In this document: positions 27,465 to 35,700 of the stretch, one piece after another | Position numbering within the stretch: position 1 is the first letter of the stretch | Layout of the letters: each line of letters begins with the position of its first letter | Assembly (NCBI RefSeq): GCF_017813365.1 | Contig: NZ_JAGIZA010000006.1 | Location: 223,561-287,560 of the forward strand | Length of the DNA: 64,000 nt | Source: Roseomonas indoligenes | GTDB taxonomy: Bacteria; Pseudomonadota; Alphaproteobacteria; Acetobacterales; Acetobacteraceae | Direction of reading: 5' to 3' | Notes under the pieces: model-generated | What the model was told of the DNA's origin: nothing | Database searches by the model: none | What the model saw: the letters and a program-made list of their open reading frames with translations, nothing else | Translations under genes and position numbers: made by a program

Positions 27465-28037
27465 GTGAGCCGCCTCGTTCCCATGCTGGCGCTGGCGGCC
27501 CTTGCCGGCTGCGCCACCCCCGAGGAGGACGAGGCCGCGGTGCAGCGCGCGCGGCCGGCCGTGGAGGCCGTGCTGGCCCGGCTTCCGGCCGCGGCCGCCG
27601 GCTTCGAGCGGGACGCGGTGCAGGACGTGGCGCAGGGCGACCCGGCTTCCGGCAAGGTGGTGGAATATGTCACCCCCCGCCGCGTGGCCGTGGCCTACGT
27701 GTTCCTCTACGATCTCGGCCAGCCCCGCGTGACGGCCGCCGAATTGCCGCCGGAGGTGGAGCGCGCCGTCTCAGAGGCGACGGCGCTGCCCTCCGACCGG
27801 ACCGGGCGGCAACTCTCCGTGGCGCAGCGCTACACCGTGCCGGCCCGTGGCGGCGACCTCTCCTGCGCGGCGCTGGAAGGGAGCTTCGGCCGCACGCGCG
27901 TGGAGCGGCAGGTCTGCGTGGGCGTGGCGGACGGGCGCTTCCTGCGGGTGCAGGTGACGATGCCCAGCAACGCGGCACCCTCGGCGGACTCGCGGGCCTT
28001 CGCGGCGGCCGTGGCCGGCGCGGCGCGGGGTAGCTGA
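27465..28037 (+). CDS. Predicted lipoprotein, 190 aa
   Basis: From a GTG at 27465 the protein starts VSRLVPMLALAALAGC, a lipoprotein signal with the lipobox LAGC. The mature part is helix-then-strand with two cysteines (LSCAALEGSF, QVCVGVADG) that could pair. No family recognised. It begins 25 bases after the second terC stop on the same strand and probably shares its transcript. A long hairpin follows at the convergent end. Confidence 0.75.
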   Translation: MSRLVPMLALAALAGCATPEEDEAAVQRARPAVEAVLARLPAAAAGFERDAVQDVAQGDPASGKVVEYVTPRRVAVAYVFLYDLGQPRVTAAELPPEVERAVSEATALPSDRTGRQLSVAQRYTVPARGGDLSCAALEGSFGRTRVERQVCVGVADGRFLRVQVTMPSNAAPSADSRAFAAAVAGAARGS

Positions 28038-28079
28038 CCGGGCTGGCCCGGCTTTTCTGACCGGCCGACGATCTGTCCC

Positions 28080-28110
28080 GGGGGGAGGAAGAAGAGTTCT
28101 TCCTCTCCCC
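28080..28110. terminator. Long hairpin between convergent genes
   Basis: About 14 base pairs (one G-T) form around a GAG loop, from GGGGGGAGGAAGAA on the left to TTCTTCCTCTCCCC on the right. It lies between the convergent lipoprotein and protease genes and can act in both directions. A closely similar hairpin occurs at 33400-33435, also between convergent genes. Confidence 0.65.
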
Positions 28111-28220
28111 GTTGCCGTTCAGAGCGGTGCTACGAACCCGACATCGCCCAGTTTTCTGTCATGGCTGGGCTGGCCTTGCGGCCCCGAGACCGGCCCGGGA
28201 GCCTCAACCGACGGCTTCGG

Positions 28221-29165
28221 CTATCCCAGGCAGCGCAGGAACAGCACCGAGGGATTTACCGTCTCCCCGACCTCGGCAGCCGTGCGGGTCGGACCGCTGG
28301 TGGCCACGCGGGGCTGGATCCGGTTCTCCCGCAGGAAGGCCAGGGCCTGTTCGGCCTTGACGGCGAAGTTGACGTTCTGGGGGATGTCGCCGGTGCGCTG
28401 GGCCACGCGCTGGGCGTTGAGCTTGCTGGTGATGATGCCCACCACGTTGCCGGCAAGGTCCAGCAACGGGCCTCCGGAGTTGCCGGGCTGCACGGGGGCG
28501 CTGATCTGGAAGTGGGCGCGGTTGTCGGAGAGACCGGCCAGCGCCGAGATATCGCCCGTGGTGAGGGTGGGACCGGAGGCGAGCATGCCGGCCAGCGGGA
28601 AGCCGTAGGTGATCACCGATTCGCCGCGCCGGATATCCGGGGCGTTGCGGAAGGTGAGGGGCGGGCCCGCATTCTCCCGCAGGTCGAGGATGGCCAGGTC
28701 GCGGCCGCTGTCACGGGCGCGAACGGTGGCGGTGATCTCCCGCCCCTCCGCGTTGCGGGCGCGGACGGAGCGGCATTCCCGGACCACGTGGTCGTTGGTG
28801 AGGGCCTGGCGGTCGCCGATGATGAATCCGGTGCCGGAGGAGACCTCCCGCGCGTTGGGCGGCGGGGCGTTCCGGGGATCGAGCGGCGGGGGCTTGCCAT
28901 CGGGGCCCGGCCTGCCGGCGGGCGGGGTGCCCGGTTGGGCGCGCGCGTCAGGGCGCGAGGGAGGGCCGGGCCGCCGCGGGGCCGGGTCGGGCATGTCGTA
29001 GAGCGGGGGCGGCTTCCCCGAGGAGTCGGGCTCGGCCGCGCCGGCGCCACCGAGCGGCGGGGGCTTGCCGCTCTGCGCGTCGGCGGTTGGGGAGGCCAGC
29101 AGCAGGGCTGCGGCCAGGGGGGTAGCCAGGAGGCCGGAGCGGATCGCGGCGAGGGGGGCGCGCAT
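28221..29165 (-). CDS. Exported trypsin-like serine protease (S1C/DegP-like, no PDZ)
   Basis: A 314-residue protein with a signal peptide (1-30), a 75-residue Pro/Gly/Lys-rich linker containing three GKPPPL repeats, and a chymotrypsin-fold protease domain. The triad is His126 (TNDHVV), Asp156 (RDLAIL) and Ser230 (QPGNSGGPL). No PDZ domain follows, so it differs from DegP/DegQ. It would act in the periplasm or be anchored through the linker; target unknown. It converges with the lipoprotein gene and is followed at its 3' end by the shared hairpin. Confidence 0.88.
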   Translation of the reverse strand: MRAPLAAIRSGLLATPLAAALLLASPTADAQSGKPPPLGGAGAAEPDSSGKPPPLYDMPDPAPRRPGPPSRPDARAQPGTPPAGRPGPDGKPPPLDPRNAPPPNAREVSSGTGFIIGDRQALTNDHVVRECRSVRARNAEGREITATVRARDSGRDLAILDLRENAGPPLTFRNAPDIRRGESVITYGFPLAGMLASGPTLTTGDISALAGLSDNRAHFQISAPVQPGNSGGPLLDLAGNVVGIITSKLNAQRVAQRTGDIPQNVNFAVKAEQALAFLRENRIQPRVATSGPTRTAAEVGETVNPSVLFLRCLG

Positions 29166-29210
29166 AATGGAAGGGTGGGGTTGGTGCGGCGGGCGGTCAA
29201 TCGCCGCGTT

Positions 29211-29984
29211 TCAGAGAAGGTTCTCGCGCCGAAAGGAGAGGTGACGGCCATTGCCGATGATGAGGTGGTCGTGAAGGAGAATGCCGAGGGTGGCGGCGGC
29301 CTGCCGGACCTCCGCCGTCATCTGGATGTCGGCGCGGGAGGGGGTTGGATCGCCCGAGGGGTGGTTGTGGACGAGGATCAGGGCAGTGGCCCCGAGCTCC
29401 AGCGCGCGCTTGACGACCTCACGCGGGTAGACGGGCGTGTGGTTGACGGTGCCGCGGGCCTGGGGTTCGTCCGCCAGGAGGCGGTTCCGGCTGTCCAGGA
29501 AGATGATGCGGAACTGTTCCACCGGCTCATGCGCCAGGGCGGCGGTGAGATAGGCGATGAGGCGTTCCCAGTTGTTGAGCACGGGCTGTTCCCGCGCTTC
29601 CTGCACCAGCAGCCGGAGGGCGGCGGCGCGGGCGAGGCGGAGAGCGGCGATGGCGGCCTCTCCGATCCCCTCCACGCCGCGCAGCTCGTGCTCCGGCGCG
29701 TTGCAGGCGCGGGCGAAGCTGCCAAAGCGGGCCATGAGGCGCTTGGCATGCGGCTTCGTGTCCACGCGGGGGAGCGCGAGGAAAAGGAGCATCTCCAGCA
29801 GCTCGTAATCCGCCAGGGCGTCGGGGCCGGCGCGGAGCAGCTTTTCCCGCAGGCGCTTGCGGTGACCTTCGGGGCCGGGGGGAGGGGCGGGCTCGGCGGA
29901 ACGGGGAGGCGACGGGGCAGGGGCGCTGGCTTGGTCGGGCGCAAGGTCGAGCAGGGTGGAGAAAACGGGACTCGCTTCCTCCAT
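29211..29984 (-). CDS. radC: RadC/MPN domain DNA repair-like protein
   Basis: A 257-residue RadC (JAB/MPN-type) protein. Near residues 103-111 is a helix-hairpin-helix-like GVEGIGEAA, and the metal-site motif is HNHPSGDPTPSRAD with His206, His208 and Asp219. RadC proteins were once tied to repair, but their biochemical role remains unclear. The ATG at 29984 was taken in place of the longer frame because the family's first helices start after it. The gene lies 45 bases upstream of the protease gene on the same strand. Confidence 0.9.
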   Translation of the reverse strand: MEEASPVFSTLLDLAPDQASAPAPSPPRSAEPAPPPGPEGHRKRLREKLLRAGPDALADYELLEMLLFLALPRVDTKPHAKRLMARFGSFARACNAPEHELRGVEGIGEAAIAALRLARAAALRLLVQEAREQPVLNNWERLIAYLTAALAHEPVEQFRIIFLDSRNRLLADEPQARGTVNHTPVYPREVVKRALELGATALILVHNHPSGDPTPSRADIQMTAEVRQAAATLGILLHDHLIIGNGRHLSFRRENLL

Positions 29985-30129
29985 GCCGCGCCGCGTGCCC
30001 AAGAACGCCTCCTGCACTCCGTATCTTGTGAAGATGGGCGCGGTGCCGCGGGAAGTCCATGCGGCCCGCGCTCCGATTTCCGCGCGCCGCATTTCCCGTT
30101 CGGTTAGGTGCCTTGGTCAGGTACTTCGG

Positions 30130-30903
30130 TCAGGCACGGTAGCGCTGCGCCGCGTGCTCCTGGCGGAAGCCGGGCTGCATGGACCGGCGGGCGGCCTCGA
30201 AGGCCGTCCAGGCGGATTCGTCCTGCAGGGGCGGGATGGTGACGGGCTCGCGCCGGTCGAAGCCGACCAGGGCGGCGTCCACCAGCTCGTTCACGTCCAT
30301 GACGCCGGGAATCTGGGCCAGGTCCATCGCCGCGCGGGACCAGATCTCCGTGCGGGTGGCGGCGGGAAGAACGGCCTGCACATAGAGGCCGGTGGTACCG
30401 AACTCTGCCTGGAGGGCCTGGGAGAAGGTGAGGATGTAGGCCTTCGTGGCGGGGTAGATGCCCTGCATCAGCTCCGGCGCCAGGGCGAGGACGGAGGCGA
30501 TGTTGACGATGGCGCCGCCGCCTTGCGCCACGAGGCGGGGAAGCGCGGCGCGGGCGAGGCGGGTGGGGGCGGTGATGTTGAGCTGGATCAGGGCCTGCTG
30601 CCGATCGGCATCCGTGCTTCCGAAGCCGCCGGGAAGGGCGGCGCCAGCATTGTTCACGAGGAGGGTGACGGCGGCGTCCTCGCGCAGGCGGTCCTCGACG
30701 ATGCGGAGGGCGGCGGGGTCGGTAAGGTCGGCGGGGAGGACCTCCACCTTTCGGCCGGTTTCGGCCCGGAGGCGGGTGGCGAGGGTTTCCAGGCGGGCGG
30801 CGTCGCGGGCGACCAGGACCAGGTCGTGGCCTCGGTGCGCGAGTCGGTCGGCATAGGTGGCGCCGATGCCGGAGGAGGCGCCGGTGATCAGGGCGGTGGA
30901 CAT
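30130..30903 (-). CDS. SDR family oxidoreductase
   Basis: A 257-residue classical short-chain dehydrogenase: STALITGASSGIG at the N-terminus, NNAG near residue 86, IASVLALAPELMQGIYPATK with catalytic Ser, Tyr and Lys, and a C-terminus without membrane segments. It is a soluble cytoplasmic NAD(P)-dependent enzyme of the DltE/YdfG-like group. Substrate unknown. The ATG at 30903 begins the Rossmann fold; the longer frame is spurious. An AT-rich stretch about 140 bases upstream may hold its promoter. Confidence 0.88.
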   Translation of the reverse strand: MSTALITGASSGIGATYADRLAHRGHDLVLVARDAARLETLATRLRAETGRKVEVLPADLTDPAALRIVEDRLREDAAVTLLVNNAGAALPGGFGSTDADRQQALIQLNITAPTRLARAALPRLVAQGGGAIVNIASVLALAPELMQGIYPATKAYILTFSQALQAEFGTTGLYVQAVLPAATRTEIWSRAAMDLAQIPGVMDVNELVDAALVGFDRREPVTIPPLQDESAWTAFEAARRSMQPGFRQEHAAQRYRA

Positions 30904-31044
30904 GGGGTGAGCCTTTCGGGGCTGGGTGGCGTGGTGCCGTTGCAGCAGGGTCGGCCTGCAGCGGCTTGGCTTTTCGTCGCGCGATCCGCGGCGACGGACG
31001 GGGCTGTCCGCCGCCGCGAGATGACCGTCGTCCCTGGCCAATGG

Positions 31045-31070
31045 ATTATACTCGTCATCTATATCGTCAA
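31045..31070 (-). promoter_or_regulatory. Candidate promoter of the SDR gene
   Basis: On the minus strand a perfect TATAAT (31050-31045) follows TTGACG (31070-31065). The 14-base spacer is shorter than usual, so a different -35 may be used, but a consensus -10 in such GC-rich DNA is unlikely by chance. GACGA is repeated within it. Confidence 0.35.
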
Positions 31071-31168
31071 GAGCCGCTTGGAGCCGGGGGCCGACTGCGG
31101 ACGCGGCCGATGGCCGGTTTCGGGGAAAGTGTCTCTCCAGGCGCAAAAGCGATAAACTTTTGTTTGAT

Positions 31169-31183
31169 TCAACCTTGGGTTGA
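31169..31183. promoter_or_regulatory. Inverted repeat upstream of the GGDEF-EAL gene
   Basis: TCAACC-TTG-GGTTGA is a perfect 6-base inverted repeat about 110 bases before the ATG, next to an AT-rich run. It may be a regulator site. Confidence 0.3.
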
Positions 31184-31292
31184 GACAGACTGGGCCCATG
31201 CCAAAATTGGCTGCACCTGCTTCCGGCCCTCCGATGGCCTCTCCTTGCGAGGGACCGAGGACGTGGCCGGAGCTGACGGTTCGGAGGACGCC

Positions 31293-33170
31293 ATGCCGCC
31301 AGCGCCGCTGCCGCGGAACGAAAAAAGCCGACTTGCCGCGCTTCGCTCCTACGAGGTGCTCGACACCGAGAGCGAAGAGGTTTTCGACGACATCGTGGAC
31401 CTCGCCGCGCGACTGACCCACAGCCCGATCGCCCTCGTCTCGTTGATCGATGCGGAGCGGCAGTGGTTCAAGGCCCGGCACGGGCTGGAGGTGGCGGAGA
31501 CGCCGCGCGACCTGGCCTTCTGCGCGCACACCATCCTCAACCCCGACAGGCCTCTGGCCGTGGAGGACGCGACGAAGGACCCGCGGTTCCAGGAGAACCC
31601 GCTGGTGACGGGGGCGCCGGACATCCGCGCCTATCTGGGCGTGCCGCTGGTGGACACGGAGGGGCACGCGCTCGGCAGCCTCTGCGTGATCGACCGGGAG
31701 GCACGCGAGTTCGACCCGGAGATGATCGGGACGGTGCGGACCCTGGCACGGGCCGTGGTGACGAACCTGGAGCTGCGGCGCGCCCTTCTCGACGCGCGGG
31801 AGGCGGCGCTGACGGATGCGCTGACCGGCCTGCCGAACCGGCGCGCGACGATGGGCGCGCTGGTGGATGCCCTGGGCAGCGGCACGCCCGTGGCCGTGGT
31901 GACGGTGGACCTGGACCACTTCAAGGAGGCGAATGACGGCGAGGGGCACGCCGCCGGCGACGCGCTGCTGAAGGAGGCGGCGGCCCGCCTGAGCGAGGCG
32001 GTGCGGCCGGGCGATACGGTGGGGCGAACCGGCGGGGACGAGTTCGTCGTCCTGCTCTCCGGCGTCGGGGACGACGTGACGGCCGACGCGGTGGCGCAGC
32101 GGATCAGCGCCGCCCTGCACAGGCCGGTGCCCTTTGGCGAGCGGATGCTGCGGCTTGGGGCGACGCTCGGGGTCGCGCTCGCCCCCGCGCATGCCGCGGA
32201 TGCGGAGATGCTGGTCCGCGTGGCCGACGAGGCATTGGTGCGGGCCAAGCGGGATGTGCGCGGCAGCATCGGCCGCGCGAGCCCGGAAGATGCCGCGCAG
32301 CTGATGCGGGCCGCCGCCATCCTCCGTGCCTTCGATGCGGACGCCGCCTCCGGGCTTCCCGGGGCGACGGCGCAGCTGCAGCCGATCCTTGGGCTCGGCC
32401 GCGGCAAGGCGCCGGACGGGGCGGTGCTGGCGGTGGAGGTGCTGGCGCGGTGGGGCCACCCTGATGTCGGCCATGTCCGGCCCGGGGAGCTATTCCCGGC
32501 CATCGGCCCGGAGCGGGGCGCCCTCCTCGGGCGGGTCGTGCGCGGACAGGCGTTGGCGGCCTTCGCGGCGCTGCAGGCCCAGGCACCGGCCGGGGGACGG
32601 CTGGCGGAGGCGCGGCTGGCGTTGAATCTCTCTGCCAGCGAGGTGGCGCGGGCGGATATAGCGCTGGAATTGGCCGCGCAGGTCGAGCGGGCCGGCCTCT
32701 CCCTGCGGGCGGTGGAGATCGAGATCACCGAGGAGGTGCTGCTGGACCGGGTGAGCGACCGCACGCTGGACGGGCTGGCGGCGCTGCGCGGGCGCGGGGC
32801 GCGGCTGGTGCTGGATGACTTCGGCACCGGGAATTCCGGCCTCGCCCAGTTGCTGCGCCTGCCGCTGGACGGGCTGAAGCTGGACCAGCGCTTCATCCAG
32901 CGGCTGGGGATGGATGTACGGGCCGAGGAGATCGTGAAGGCGACCGTTTCCCTGGCCCATAGTCTCGGGCTGCAGCTGGTGGCGGAGGGGATCGAGACGC
33001 CGCGGCAGGTGGCCATGCTCCGGGCACTGGGCTGCGACGCGGTGCAGGGCTTCCTTTTTGCCCGGCCGATGACGCCGGAGGCGCTGGGTGGCTGGCTGCG
33101 CGGACTGCCGGCGGAGGGGGCGCCCGAGCCGATCCCACTGGCACCGCGGATCGCGCTTCGGGCGAATTAG
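31293..33170 (+). CDS. GAF-GGDEF-EAL c-di-GMP turnover protein
   Basis: A 625-residue cytoplasmic protein. A GAF domain (about 25-165; FCAHTILNPDRPLAVEDATKD region) is followed by a GGDEF domain (about 175-330) with the intact active-site GGDEF at 247-251, and by an EAL domain (about 370-605). In the latter the signature is EVL (Glu382) in place of EAL, but other catalytic motifs are kept: LNLSA, EIEITEEVLL, LDDFGTG, LKLDQRFI and VAEGIE. It may therefore make and break c-di-GMP, with GAF-controlled balance. The ATG at 31293 follows GGAGG. BdcA, 4.4 kb away, may share the same signal. Confidence 0.93.
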   Translation: MPPAPLPRNEKSRLAALRSYEVLDTESEEVFDDIVDLAARLTHSPIALVSLIDAERQWFKARHGLEVAETPRDLAFCAHTILNPDRPLAVEDATKDPRFQENPLVTGAPDIRAYLGVPLVDTEGHALGSLCVIDREAREFDPEMIGTVRTLARAVVTNLELRRALLDAREAALTDALTGLPNRRATMGALVDALGSGTPVAVVTVDLDHFKEANDGEGHAAGDALLKEAAARLSEAVRPGDTVGRTGGDEFVVLLSGVGDDVTADAVAQRISAALHRPVPFGERMLRLGATLGVALAPAHAADAEMLVRVADEALVRAKRDVRGSIGRASPEDAAQLMRAAAILRAFDADAASGLPGATAQLQPILGLGRGKAPDGAVLAVEVLARWGHPDVGHVRPGELFPAIGPERGALLGRVVRGQALAAFAALQAQAPAGGRLAEARLALNLSASEVARADIALELAAQVERAGLSLRAVEIEITEEVLLDRVSDRTLDGLAALRGRGARLVLDDFGTGNSGLAQLLRLPLDGLKLDQRFIQRLGMDVRAEEIVKATVSLAHSLGLQLVAEGIETPRQVAMLRALGCDAVQGFLFARPMTPEALGGWLRGLPAEGAPEPIPLAPRIALRAN

Positions 33171-33200
33171 AGGGCTGCGCTTGTTCTGATGGGGCCGGAA

Positions 33201-33249
33201 CCAGGGGGCGCTGCTCCCTGGATCCCCGCCAAGGGCCTGAGGCCCTTGG
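33201..33249. repeat. Paired inverted repeats with GGATCCCCG copies
   Basis: CCAGGG...CCCTGG (33201-33221) is followed by CCAAGGGCC-TGA-GGCCCTTGG (33229-33249), a 9-base stem with 3-base loop. GGATCCCCG occurs right after each. Such paired palindromes are typical intergenic repeats in Roseomonas-type genomes and are likely REP-like. Confidence 0.5.
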
Positions 33250-33399
33250 ATCCCCGTCCCGCTGCCGCCGCGCCCGACTGACACGGGGTCTCGGCGCGAA
33301 GGGATTGATCCTGCCCTTGCGGTCGCCTCGGGTCATCGACCCGAGACGCACTGTCAGCAGAGCAAGCCCAGAGCCTAGAAAAAGATGATGGTGAGGGGG

Positions 33400-33435
33400 C
33401 CGGGGAGAGAAAGAATTCCTTCTTCCTCTCCCCGG
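33400..33435. terminator. Long hairpin between convergent GGDEF-EAL and carbonic anhydrase genes
   Basis: CCGGGGAGAG pairs with CTCTCCCCGG (10 pairs), and the inner AAAGAA with TTCTTC continues it with one mismatch, leaving a TTCC loop. It resembles the hairpin at 28080-28110 in sequence and in its place between convergent genes. Confidence 0.6.
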
Positions 33436-33470
33436 GACAGACCGTCCGCCCAGGGTCGGACCAAGGGTCC

Positions 33471-34121
33471 TCAGGACAGCGGCATGTCCTCGAGCGTGGC
33501 GAACTCGCCTGTTTCCTGGTTCAGCACGCGAAGGGCGCCGTCCATGACGGCGAAGTGGAGGCCGTGGAGGACGAGGTCGCCGGCGCGCTCGCGCTCGGCG
33601 AGCCAGGGGAAGGTGCGGAGGTTGGCGAGGGATTGGCGGATGGCGGCCAGTTCCATCGCGGTCTGGTCCTGGAGGGGGTCCACGCCGTCGCAGGCCAGGC
33701 GGGTGGCGGGGGCGGCGATCTGCATCCACTGGGCGACGAAGTCGCCGCCGGTGGTGTCCGTGCCCTGGAGGGCATTCTGGCGGAAGACGTTGATGCCGCC
33801 GCAGGAGGCGTGGCCGCAGACGACGACGTGGCCGACCCGGAGGGTGCGGACGGCGAACTCGATGGCCGCGGAGGTGCCGTGGTAGTTCGCGTCCGGCTGG
33901 TAGGGCGGGACGAGGTTGGCGACGTTGCGGACCACCAGCATCTCGCCGGGGTCGGCATCGAAGACGACCTCCGGGGCGACGCGGCTGTCCACGCAGGCGA
34001 TCATCAGGACGTCGGGGCTCTGGCCGGTTTCGGCCAGTCGGGCGTAGTTCTCGCGCTCCCGCCGGAAGCGGGTGTGGCGGAAGCCGCGATAGCCCTCGAT
34101 CAGACGAGGCGGGAGGTTCAT
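33471..34121 (-). CDS. Beta-class carbonic anhydrase
   Basis: A 216-residue zinc enzyme that interconverts CO2 and bicarbonate in the cytoplasm. Zinc ligands are Cys43 in CVDSRVAP, His104 and Cys107 in GHASCGG; Asp45 and Arg47 form the catalytic dyad. Family features LVVRNVANLVPPY and EFAVRTLRVGHVVVCGH are present. Its ATG overlaps the map stop by four bases (ATGA), so it is translated with map. Confidence 0.95.
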   Translation of the reverse strand: MNLPPRLIEGYRGFRHTRFRRERENYARLAETGQSPDVLMIACVDSRVAPEVVFDADPGEMLVVRNVANLVPPYQPDANYHGTSAAIEFAVRTLRVGHVVVCGHASCGGINVFRQNALQGTDTTGGDFVAQWMQIAAPATRLACDGVDPLQDQTAMELAAIRQSLANLRTFPWLAERERAGDLVLHGLHFAVMDGALRVLNQETGEFATLEDMPLS

Positions 34122-34942
34122 GCCTCGGCGGTGGCCTGCGTCGCGTAGGGCGGCTTGGTGAGGCCGGCGGGGGAGAGGGTGAAGATCTCGCAGCCCGTCT
34201 CCGTCACGCCGACCATGTGCTCGAACTGGGCGGAGAGGGAGCGGTCCCGCGTGACGGCCGTCCAGCCGTCATCCAGCACCTTCACCTCGGGGCGGCCAGC
34301 ATTCACCATCGGCTCGATGGTGAAGAACATGCCGGGCTTCAGCACCGGGCCCTCACCGGGACGGCCGAAGTGCAGAATGTTCGGCGGCGCATGGAACTTG
34401 CGGCCGACGCCGTGGCCGCAGAAGTCCCGCACGACGGAGAAGCGGTGCTTCTCCACATAGGACTGGATGGCGTGGCCGATGTCGCCGAGCGTGTTGCCCG
34501 GCTTCACGGCGGCGATGCCGCGCATCATGGACTCGTAGGTCACGTCCATCAGCAGGCGCGCCTTCGTGGTGGGCGTGCCGGCGACGTACATGCGGGAGCT
34601 GTCGCCGTGCCAGCCGTCGAGCAGGGGCGTGACGTCGATGTTGATGATGTCGCCGTCCACCAGCGCGCGGTCGCCGGGGATGCCGTGGCAGACGACGTGG
34701 TTGATGCTGATGCAGGAGGACTTGGTGTAGCCGCGATAGCCGAGGGTGGCCGGGGTGGCGCCGTGGTCCAGCATGAAGTCGTGGCAGAGCTGGTCCAGCG
34801 CGCCGGTGGTGGCGCCGGGGCGGACATGGGGGGTGATCATGTCCAGGCACTCGGCCGCGAGGCGGCCGGCGCGGCGCATGCCCTCGAAGTCGTCCGGTCC
34901 GTGCAGGGGGATGCGGCGCGCTTCGCCGGCCGATTGGTCCAT
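34118..34942 (-). CDS. map: Methionine aminopeptidase, type I
   Basis: A 274-residue enzyme that removes the initiator methionine from nascent proteins. The five metal ligands can be placed at Asp103, Asp114, His177, Glu210 and Glu241, with His86 in NHVVCHGIP; spacing matches E. coli Map. The short N-terminal extension (QSAGEARRIPLHG) is common in alphaproteobacteria. It precedes the carbonic anhydrase gene with a four-base overlap. Confidence 0.97.
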   Translation of the reverse strand: MDQSAGEARRIPLHGPDDFEGMRRAGRLAAECLDMITPHVRPGATTGALDQLCHDFMLDHGATPATLGYRGYTKSSCISINHVVCHGIPGDRALVDGDIINIDVTPLLDGWHGDSSRMYVAGTPTTKARLLMDVTYESMMRGIAAVKPGNTLGDIGHAIQSYVEKHRFSVVRDFCGHGVGRKFHAPPNILHFGRPGEGPVLKPGMFFTIEPMVNAGRPEVKVLDDGWTAVTRDRSLSAQFEHMVGVTETGCEIFTLSPAGLTKPPYATQATAEA

Positions 34943-35022
34943 GCGGCGAAAATGCGCGCGCGATCCGGCGGTTGCAAGGCATGACGGGGATGCGCGGGGC
35001 GGGGAGCCGGGACGCGCGGCGC

Positions 35023-35625
35023 TCAGGCCGGGAGGGCGTCCTTCAGGGCCGAGGCGGCCAGGCGGGCGGTGGCGAGGAGGCGGTCGGGGCCGTGGCCCTC
35101 GCGCGCCTTGGTGGAGAGGCCGGCCATGAGGGTGACGACGTAGTCGGCCAGGCGTTCGGCCTCGTCCGGATGGGTGGCTGCGATGAAACGGCGGATCGTG
35201 TCCTCGCCGGCGGCGGTGAGGGCGCGGGCGGCCTGCCGCGCCTCCGGGTCGTTGCAGCGGGTGCCTTCGATGGCGAGGCAGCCCGCGGCCGCGGGGTCGG
35301 CGGCGTAGCGGAGGGCGGATTCCTCCAGCAGGGCGGTGAGGGCTTCGGCCACGGGACGGCCGGGGCGCAGGATTTCCGCCAGCGGGAGGCCCTCGGCGGT
35401 GCTGTAGCGGCAGAGGATGCGGGCGTAGAGGCCGGCCTTGCTGCCGAAGGCGGCGTAGAAGCTGGGCGGGTTGATCCCGAGGGCCTGGGTGAGGTCGGCG
35501 ACGCTGACGGCGTCGTAGCCGCGGGCGTGGAAGAGGCGCTGGGCGGTGGCGACCGCCTGGTCCGGATCAAAGCGGCGGGGGCGGCCCCTGGGACGCCCGG
35601 TCGAGCTTGGAGAATTTGTAGCCAT
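35023..35625 (-). CDS. bdcR: TetR-family regulator, BdcR-like
   Basis: A 200-residue TetR-type repressor: a basic start (GRPRGRPRRFDPDQAV), a helix-turn-helix with VSVADLTQALGINPPSFYAAFGSKAGLYAR, and a helical ligand domain. The match to BdcR (YjgJ) of E. coli rests on its place: it is divergent from a clear BdcA homologue, as in E. coli, with a palindromic operator between them. It probably represses bdcA and itself. The frame continues far upstream antisense to other genes, but the ATG at 35625 is the natural start. Confidence 0.85.
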   Translation of the reverse strand: MATNSPSSTGRPRGRPRRFDPDQAVATAQRLFHARGYDAVSVADLTQALGINPPSFYAAFGSKAGLYARILCRYSTAEGLPLAEILRPGRPVAEALTALLEESALRYAADPAAAGCLAIEGTRCNDPEARQAARALTAAGEDTIRRFIAATHPDEAERLADYVVTLMAGLSTKAREGHGPDRLLATARLAASALKDALPA

Positions 35626-35639
35626 CGATACAGAATGCC

Positions 35640-35678
35640 TTGACGGGGCTTTCAGAAGTTTTATGTAGTGGTCACTAC
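35640..35678 (+). promoter_or_regulatory. bdcA promoter with TetR-type operator
   Basis: TTGACG (35640-35645) and TATGTA (35662-35667) are 16 bases apart. Overlapping the -10 and the likely start point is GTAGTG-GT-CACTAC (35665-35678), a perfect 6-base inverted repeat with a 2-base centre, the usual form of a TetR-family operator. BdcR encoded divergently is the likely binder. Confidence 0.7.
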
Positions 35679-35700
35679 GTTGAACTTCAAGGAGAGGCCA

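Larger units (their letters stand above)
30904..31292. other. Intergenic region between divergent SDR and GGDEF-EAL genes
   Basis: About 390 bases with no supported gene. It includes an AT-rich stretch at 31040-31075 and a perfect inverted repeat at 31169-31183, both listed separately. Both flanking genes must start from here. Confidence 0.5.
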
